Part shown: piece after piece, positions 58,697 to 64,000 of the stretch
Layout: every line of letters begins with the position of its first letter
Numbering within the stretch: the stretch's first letter is position 1
Origin: CAG-390 sp045636385
Lineage (GTDB): Bacteria > Bacillota > Clostridia > Oscillospirales > CAG-272
Reading direction: 5' to 3'
Assembly (NCBI GenBank): GCA_045636385.1
Contig: JAZTXK010000048.1
Location: 62,001-126,000 of the forward strand
Length of the DNA stretch: 64,000 bases
Notes under the pieces: model-generated
What the model saw: the letters and a program-made list of their open reading frames with translations, nothing else
Databases searched by the model: none
What the model was told of the DNA's origin: nothing
Position numbers and translations under genes: made by a program

Positions 58697-59944
58697 TTAT
58701 TCAAATGCTATGATATAATCAGCAATCTCGGGATTTATAGAGCGACAATCCCAAACAAGCTCTTCCGGTACACAAAAAGTTATATTCTCAGGAAGAGCGC
58801 TTATATCCTCAACGACTATTTTGGTTGCATAGGGACTGTGTAGCACAATAGCGGTCACCGTGCTTCCTTCAAGACTGCCTTTAATATGTATTTCGGGCGC
58901 ATATACTTCGACGATCCGTACTGCAGAACCGTCAAAAGCTCCTGCTTCAATGGAAGCGATCGACTCTGGTAATACAACGGTTTTGATCGCGGTTGCGTCG
59001 CGGAAGGCTCCCGGACCAACTGCAGTTACCTTTATCTTTGTTTTTACGGTGGGATCAATTTTGTATATATGCTTCAAAATTAAAGAGTTGATATCGTTTA
59101 TGGGTTTGATTATATCCACTCTACCCTTGAGCACGTCATCCTGAATAAAGATCAGAATATCATTTGTCATCTTTGCATCGTTGGTTAAAGTATCATTGAC
59201 TGTGTATATTTCCTTCTCACCCAAAGGCAGTAGGTCCTTTGCTGTCAATAACACACCGCTGAAAGTTGCGCTTCTTTCGCCCTGAGTATCCGCGATCTCG
59301 TACGTAGCAAAGCGTGAGTATAATTCGCGGTCGTACCATGTGTCGGCACGCTCTACGGCATTCATATTGGGAGTTAATGCAAACGGTATAAATAAGACGG
59401 CCCAAACAAAGCAAACAGCCAACATTACCGTTTGCTTTGCTATACTCAAGTTACTACTATGGGTACTGATAGGGATATTAAGCACGTACAAAACAAGCAA
59501 CAATAGCGAAGTAAATGTGTGGCAAGAAAATGAAACAGAAACGATAATACCAAAGTATAAAGCAAGCTCGCACAGAATAATAATATACATCGTTCGGAAA
59601 CGCATTATTCTGAAAATTGTCAGGATCAAGCAGATGCATACGGTGAACGATATCAAAACAACCAAAGCGATAAGTGACAAGCTTAAGGTACGATTGACAG
59701 CAAAACCGCTATACAAGGCGTTTGATAACAAAATCAGTATTGAAAATGCTATACAAATAAACCATCTGGAACACAAAATGGCACCGGAAACTTTGCATCT
59801 GTTGATTTCTTTTGTTAATTTGGCATTTTTTCTACGCGCTCTCGCCAATAATTGATTATATTTGGTTTGTTGTTCAACAGTCTTTTTGCTGACTATTGCG
59901 CTTGGAGATTCGTACTGCTTCTTATCAAGCAAATATTCACTCAT
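58697..59944 (-). CDS. Multi-TM protein with LRR_5/BspA-like C-terminus
   Basis: 415 aa from the ATG at 59944, whose GGAGG lies 8 nt upstream inside the previous gene. The start overlaps the upstream stop by 8 bp. A coiled N-terminus ('EQQTKYNQLLARARRKNAKL') precedes five or so TM helices (about 55-200: 'FICIAFSILILLSNALY', 'IALVVLISFTVCICLIL', 'VMLAVCFVWAVLFIPFAL'). The extracytoplasmic C-terminus has BspA-type leucine-rich turns ('GPGAFRDATAIKTVVLPESI', 'ASIEAGAFDGSAVRIVEVY'). It is probably a sensor or anchor. Confidence 0.75.
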   Translation of the reverse strand: MSEYLLDKKQYESPSAIVSKKTVEQQTKYNQLLARARRKNAKLTKEINRCKVSGAILCSRWFICIAFSILILLSNALYSGFAVNRTLSLSLIALVVLISFTVCICLILTIFRIMRFRTMYIIILCELALYFGIIVSVSFSCHTFTSLLLLVLYVLNIPISTHSSNLSIAKQTVMLAVCFVWAVLFIPFALTPNMNAVERADTWYDRELYSRFATYEIADTQGERSATFSGVLLTAKDLLPLGEKEIYTVNDTLTNDAKMTNDILIFIQDDVLKGRVDIIKPINDINSLILKHIYKIDPTVKTKIKVTAVGPGAFRDATAIKTVVLPESIASIEAGAFDGSAVRIVEVYAPEIHIKGSLEGSTVTAIVLHSPYATKIVVEDISALPENITFCVPEELVWDCRSINPEIADYIIAFE

Positions 59945-62348
59945 TGCATATACCTCCATACGTCACTCTATCGTTTTCTTTGTAGAATAAGTAAGTGTTT
60001 CCTTCGTAAACAGATATTGTGAATTCATACGTAACCTTTTTCTCAAGAACAGCAACGCGTTTGTGTTTTATCGTTATATTTCGATCAAAATCATTGTTTC
60101 GTATGCTCTTACGGACGCGAGATCTATCCGCTACAGTCAAATAAGGGAGATACTTCTTGATATTTCCCTTAACGTGATCCTCAAGATGATACTTTGCCCA
60201 GGTTCGAGTATTTTTGTACTTGCTCTGATAATCCATAAATTTGGAGCAGATCTCCTCGGCTTTCTTTTTCTCGGCTTCATACTTGTCATCGCATTCGGTC
60301 GCACAATTCGGACAAAATACTAATTTGAACGGGGATGCATCGGATTTGCATTTATCCACGCAAGAGGGGCATATTATTCTGTCGCAAGAAGAACATTTGC
60401 GAAATTGCTCAGAGGAGTGCATATCATAATACTTCGCCTTGCCGCACACAACGCAATGGAATACCAGCTCAGGATATTTCGCATCATCTAGCACGTACTG
60501 CTTCTTTCCATCGTCGCTCTCTACCTCAAACAGCTTCAGGTCACCGTCGCAATTCTGAATAATATCTTTGGAGAGGCAATGACGGCACGCCAACTCGCCT
60601 TTATTAACGACCTTCGGACGGAACGCAGAGATCTTGCTGTTTGTCGCACACTTCGAACAAACGCGGCTTTGGCAGATTTGGCATCTGTTGTTTTCGGTCT
60701 TCTTATCGTGTAAAACAACCTGTCCGCAGTTAGCACATATAAATACATTGCCGTTTTTTTCAATAGGAAGAAAACCGTTTGTATCAACAAGGGCGTAAAC
60801 TGTGCCCGATCTATTACCGCAAACGACGTTTTCGGTCTTTTGATATGTATAAGCGCCGCGGGAAAATCTGTCTCGACAGTTATCACAAGAATGTTTGCCG
60901 TCAAGCAAGATATGAGAAGCAAGATAAGCATCCTTCTGCTTTTCCGAAGAATAGTAGATCGTTCTTCCACAGATCTCACACATAAAGCTGTGGACACCCG
61001 AGGTATATATATAATCGAGTTCAATCTTTTGGTCCTTCAGATAATATGCTTCTGAGAAATCTTCATAATAGTGGTATTTTCCGGTAAGAGGACATTTGCG
61101 GCACTCGCTCTTAAGCCGAAAATTATTATCGACAAGCAATACATCCTCAATGTAAAAATACTTGGTAACGCCGTTTCTTTCAACACCGACCGCATGATTA
61201 TTAATTGCGCGTACCTGCTTTTCTCCATTAGCAAGAGTTGCTACAAAATGGAAGTCTCTAAGAGTCCATTTATCCGGGATGATCTTGATTTCTTTGCCGT
61301 TTTTTTCAACCTTGTGCGCCAGCACAAGCGATCCGAAATCATTGATCGGATATTCATTTGGTATGTTAGTCAAGCCTTCGAATTTATAGGTTGGCTCTTG
61401 TTTTTTTGATTTGCTCTCAGACAAATAGAGATAAAGCTGAGTGGTGGCTTCAAATGCACCCAAGCTACTTCGCCAGATCACGGAAAGGTCGCCTATCTCT
61501 CGGTTGCACGAAAAACGATACACATACTTTTTATCATTAACAGCATCAATCAAAAGTGCACAGGGCTTTACCGTCAGCTGACCGACCTTTGCATCCTCCT
61601 GAATTGAAACGCGCCCGAGAAATTGACAAAATTGAGAGCTCTCGGATGCAGCAAGCACGCTCAACATTTTTTGGATATTTTCACGACGGCAGCTTTCGTT
61701 GGCGCTTTCACCCGGAAGCTGACCGTTCAGAATGAAATTCAATATTTCACTCGCTTGATTTTGTGCCGCACCCTGCTTCAAAAGCTTTTCGGCATCCAAT
61801 TCCGATTCAGAGAATGTACTACGCTCGTCCTTGTCAATATGCTTGTGCGTATAGACGGTTGATCCCTCTCCGTTTTCATATTTCATATCTACGGTCAAAT
61901 AATCAACCATTCTTTCGTAGATATCTCCAACTGCTGCAACGATTTCTACCTCGATCTCGTAATGAGAGAAAAACCAATCAACGCCGTGTTCAGCCTCCTT
62001 CGGCGGATCACTTATACTGATTTCTCCGTAGGTTCGGTTGCCGAACAGCTTGTTACTCAAAAGATCTTTTTCAGGCGGTACGGTGTTGTATTGAACATAA
62101 TAACAGCTGTAATCCTTCTTGACCTTATCCATCAATCGGGTTATAAATCTTGAGGCACGAATGGCACGCTCGGCGTTGGGGTGTTGTTCCGAATCGGGAT
62201 TTTCCCCAAAGCATATCTCATAATGAATATCATCGAGATAGCAGGAAATATAGTTGCCATTTTCTTGGTAATCCGTAACAAGTTTTTCTTCTTTCGCCGC
62301 CTTCAATAATTCGTATATCTGTTTTTCTTGATCGGTTAGAATAATCAT
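59937..62348 (-). CDS. Large protein with multiple zinc ribbons (803 aa)
   Basis: Starts at the ATG at 62348 with GGAG ahead, one base after the helicase stop. The N-terminal 400 residues are mixed alpha/beta. From about residue 425 come at least six paired CxxC clusters: 'CRKCPLTGKYHY', 'CEICGRTIYYSSEK', 'CDNCRDRF', 'CANCGQVVLHDKK', 'CQICQSRVCSKCA', 'CVVCGKAKYYD', 'CSSCDRIICPSC' and 'CPNCATECDDKYE'. The tail is basic. These look like treble-clef/zinc-ribbon modules for nucleic-acid or protein contacts. It is coupled to a SNF2 helicase, so the pair may act together. Family unassigned. Confidence 0.72.
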   Translation of the reverse strand: MIILTDQEKQIYELLKAAKEEKLVTDYQENGNYISCYLDDIHYEICFGENPDSEQHPNAERAIRASRFITRLMDKVKKDYSCYYVQYNTVPPEKDLLSNKLFGNRTYGEISISDPPKEAEHGVDWFFSHYEIEVEIVAAVGDIYERMVDYLTVDMKYENGEGSTVYTHKHIDKDERSTFSESELDAEKLLKQGAAQNQASEILNFILNGQLPGESANESCRRENIQKMLSVLAASESSQFCQFLGRVSIQEDAKVGQLTVKPCALLIDAVNDKKYVYRFSCNREIGDLSVIWRSSLGAFEATTQLYLYLSESKSKKQEPTYKFEGLTNIPNEYPINDFGSLVLAHKVEKNGKEIKIIPDKWTLRDFHFVATLANGEKQVRAINNHAVGVERNGVTKYFYIEDVLLVDNNFRLKSECRKCPLTGKYHYYEDFSEAYYLKDQKIELDYIYTSGVHSFMCEICGRTIYYSSEKQKDAYLASHILLDGKHSCDNCRDRFSRGAYTYQKTENVVCGNRSGTVYALVDTNGFLPIEKNGNVFICANCGQVVLHDKKTENNRCQICQSRVCSKCATNSKISAFRPKVVNKGELACRHCLSKDIIQNCDGDLKLFEVESDDGKKQYVLDDAKYPELVFHCVVCGKAKYYDMHSSEQFRKCSSCDRIICPSCVDKCKSDASPFKLVFCPNCATECDDKYEAEKKKAEEICSKFMDYQSKYKNTRTWAKYHLEDHVKGNIKKYLPYLTVADRSRVRKSIRNNDFDRNITIKHKRVAVLEKKVTYEFTISVYEGNTYLFYKENDRVTYGGICNE

Positions 62349-62349
62349 T

Positions 62350-64000
62350 TCACTTCTCCGCAGGAGCCTTTCCAAACTCCGGTATCTTACATAGTTCTCT
62401 GATCATATTCTTTACATACTCTTGATCCTTGCGATGGTAGAAAAACTCCATCAATTCGGAAAAACTGTATTTTTGGAAAATAATCGTCTTGGTAAGTTTC
62501 ATCTTTTTGAAGAACATATTACAATCGCTCTGCTTTCGAAGCTCCACGATCTTTGCGCGCAAAATGTCCACGATAATAGGCTGAAGGAAGGCAATGTCGG
62601 GGGTATTATTACCATAAAGATCCAAGCCCTGAGGATCGGCAAGAATTTCATAGTACCATTTAAGAAATTTGCTGTCAGGATTTTTCGACGGATCTTTCAT
62701 AATAGTAGTGAGTATAGTAATTATTCTGCACTCCTTCACCTGACCCGTTCTGTGAACGCGTCCGATCCACTGTTCGATATCAACAGGCTCGAGCAGTCGC
62801 TCGCCTTTTATATCCATATGAGCAAAAATGAAAGTAGAATAATCCTGATAATTGATTCCCGCACGCTGCTGTTCATTGACTATAGCTATCTGGTTGTAAT
62901 TTTTATCGGCAACCCGTTCTTCTTGCGCTTGATCGTCGTAAACAACATTATGAGCTCGACTGTTTTGATCGTTTTCATACTTAAAATGCGCTGCCATACA
63001 TTTTCCTATCATACTGCGTGACGTATTATCCTGAAATACCGAATCGCTCAGATAGCAGAGTATAGCATCGCGGCACAAACCGCTGATAAAGGGATCTATC
63101 GCTTGGTAGATCAAAAAGTTACGCATTTCACTTGCCTCAGCGCAACCCTCAAGCAAATTTTCAAATGATGTAATGACAAAGCCATTCTCGGACATAAGAT
63201 TCTTCATATCGTTTATCCCGAAATTGTTCGTTTGTAAAGATCTTCTTACCGAGCTTAAATACTTTACCAAGAGAATTGCCTTTGCTGCACGCTTTTTTGA
63301 GTCGTTGTCCATCAGATTACAAAGTTCGGGATCGTTAATGTTAGCGTCAAAAGCTATTCCTCTTTTTCCTCTTCTGTTCCAGTTGACTACAGAATACGCT
63401 TTGTTCAACTGCTCCTTATCCGTTATTTTTTCGAGTTTAAGCACACTCATGATAACAGCATCTATAGCGGCTCTTAGATACAATTCGTCATATTCATTAA
63501 CAAATTCGCCTTTGCTCCACCGATCGTAAATCTCCTTTGCCTTTTTCGTTGCCGTTTCGTTATCATACATATCCTGCTTATACATCATAGTGAGTTTCTT
63601 TTCGATGCTTGCAGCAAGAGCTTTAAGGAAGCCTGGTCCTATTGCCGCAGCCATATCTGAATATAACGGCAATTTTCCGGCAGCCAAACCTGTCATATCA
63701 TCGGAAACACTATTAATACGCTTTCTGGTAAAGAAGCTGTTTATGACACCGAAAAAGGTATTTTTGCTCGCTTTGTTATCCTCATCGGCAAATATATCGC
63801 TAAGAGGATTAAGTTTGGCAGGCGATACACGGCATATTGTATTATAGAAATACTTGTATGCCTCATCCTTGTTCATACCAAATCGTTTGCGGTCAACCAT
63901 ATAAACAAGATCAAATACATCCTCAAGCGCGGTTCTTATGGGAGTAGCACTTAAAAGAACGCAGAACTTCTTCTCAAAGTTCGCAATAATATCCATTGTG
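62350..64000 (-). CDS. SNF2-family helicase, C-terminal part (5' end outside window)
   Basis: At least 550 codons; the frame stays open through the window edge, so the ATG at 63996 is internal. Helicase motif III is seen at the very start ('FCVLLSATPIRTALEDVFDL'), motif V in 'NEQQRAGINYQDYSTFIFAH', and motif VI in 'DIEQWIGRVHRTGQVKECRI', the SNF2 signature. A helical insertion of about 300 residues separates the lobes. Walker A and DEAH-box motifs must lie beyond 64 kb. It is the most upstream visible gene of TU-A. Such helicases recur in bacterial defence operons. Confidence 0.85.
   Translation of the reverse strand, partial: TMDIIANFEKKFCVLLSATPIRTALEDVFDLVYMVDRKRFGMNKDEAYKYFYNTICRVSPAKLNPLSDIFADEDNKASKNTFFGVINSFFTRKRINSVSDDMTGLAAGKLPLYSDMAAAIGPGFLKALAASIEKKLTMMYKQDMYDNETATKKAKEIYDRWSKGEFVNEYDELYLRAAIDAVIMSVLKLEKITDKEQLNKAYSVVNWNRRGKRGIAFDANINDPELCNLMDNDSKKRAAKAILLVKYLSSVRRSLQTNNFGINDMKNLMSENGFVITSFENLLEGCAEASEMRNFLIYQAIDPFISGLCRDAILCYLSDSVFQDNTSRSMIGKCMAAHFKYENDQNSRAHNVVYDDQAQEERVADKNYNQIAIVNEQQRAGINYQDYSTFIFAHMDIKGERLLEPVDIEQWIGRVHRTGQVKECRIITILTTIMKDPSKNPDSKFLKWYYEILADPQGLDLYGNNTPDIAFLQPIIVDILRAKIVELRKQSDCNMFFKKMKLTKTIIFQKYSFSELMEFFYHRKDQEYVKNMIRELCKIPEFGKAPAEK

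Overview
The window looks like a chromosome segment from an anaerobic gut-type Clostridia (Bacillota). The signs are near-universal AGGAGG-type ribosome binding sites, canonical TTGACA-17-TATAAT promoters, lipoproteins with Thr/Glu-rich linkers, a rubredoxin-first rubrerythrin, many glycan-active enzymes, and phage-type replication-initiator and recombinase modules. No rRNA and no CRISPR array is visible. One tRNA gene, tRNA-Pro(CGG), is present.

Layout. 0-3.3 kb: the start of an unidentified gene, a TIM-barrel sugar isomerase/epimerase, a URO-D family protein and a Gly/His-rich membrane protein. 3.5-13.2 kb: a genomic island in the 3' end of tRNA-Pro, bounded by a 47-bp direct repeat. It carries a tyrosine integrase, a replication-initiator-like wHTH gene, a serine recombinase and defence-like cargo: a TIR/deoxyribosyltransferase-like protein, a DUF262-HNH nuclease translationally coupled to an EcoRI-family adenine methylase, and a Fic protein. 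13.3-16.4 kb: a second, decayed insertion bounded by a 32-bp direct repeat with a DUF6602-like nuclease-fold gene. 16.5-22.7 kb: a MarR-controlled operon (Fe-ADH, ALDH, lysoplasmalogenase, M28 membrane peptidase) that fits production and disposal of fatty aldehydes. 22.9-24.1 kb: a solitary CARF-nuclease of the Card1/Can2 (DUF1887) type. 24.3-32.1 kb: a MORN-repeat lipoprotein, HAD phosphatase, TlpA-like thioredoxin, SGNH esterase, a ribbon-helix-helix regulator, an HD phosphohydrolase and a rubrerythrin. 32.3-45.9 kb: a glycan-use region (beta-helix lipoprotein, GH43, heparinase II/III-like lyase, ABC solute-binding protein, a large GH-like protein, GH130, AraC regulator). It is interspersed with a dispersed repeat family and flanked by opposite halves of a degraded copy of the island's recombinase module.

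47.1->64 kb: the most unusual part, a long minus-strand gene cluster that resembles an ESCRT machine. TU-B runs from a promoter at about 54.43 kb to a terminator at about 47.92 kb. It encodes two small helical/coiled-coil proteins with Snf7/CHMP-like features and C-terminal MIM-like tails, a Vps4/katanin-type AAA+ ATPase with an N-terminal MIT-like bundle, a trypsin-like protease with a similar N-terminal bundle, a RuvB-like AAA+ ATPase with a third such bundle, a possible SPFH-like protein and a small helical protein. TU-A, upstream, encodes a SNF2 helicase (cut by the window end), two zinc-ribbon proteins, a multi-TM protein with an LRR_5-like tail, a membrane-anchored coiled-coil protein and an Hsp70/actin-fold ATPase. 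My inference is a bacterial polymer-remodelling system in which MIT-like adaptors recruit an unfoldase, a protease and a second AAA+ motor to MIM-tailed filaments, possibly in membrane stress or anti-phage defence. The family assignments come from reading motifs by eye. The ESCRT comparison needs profile and structure searches.
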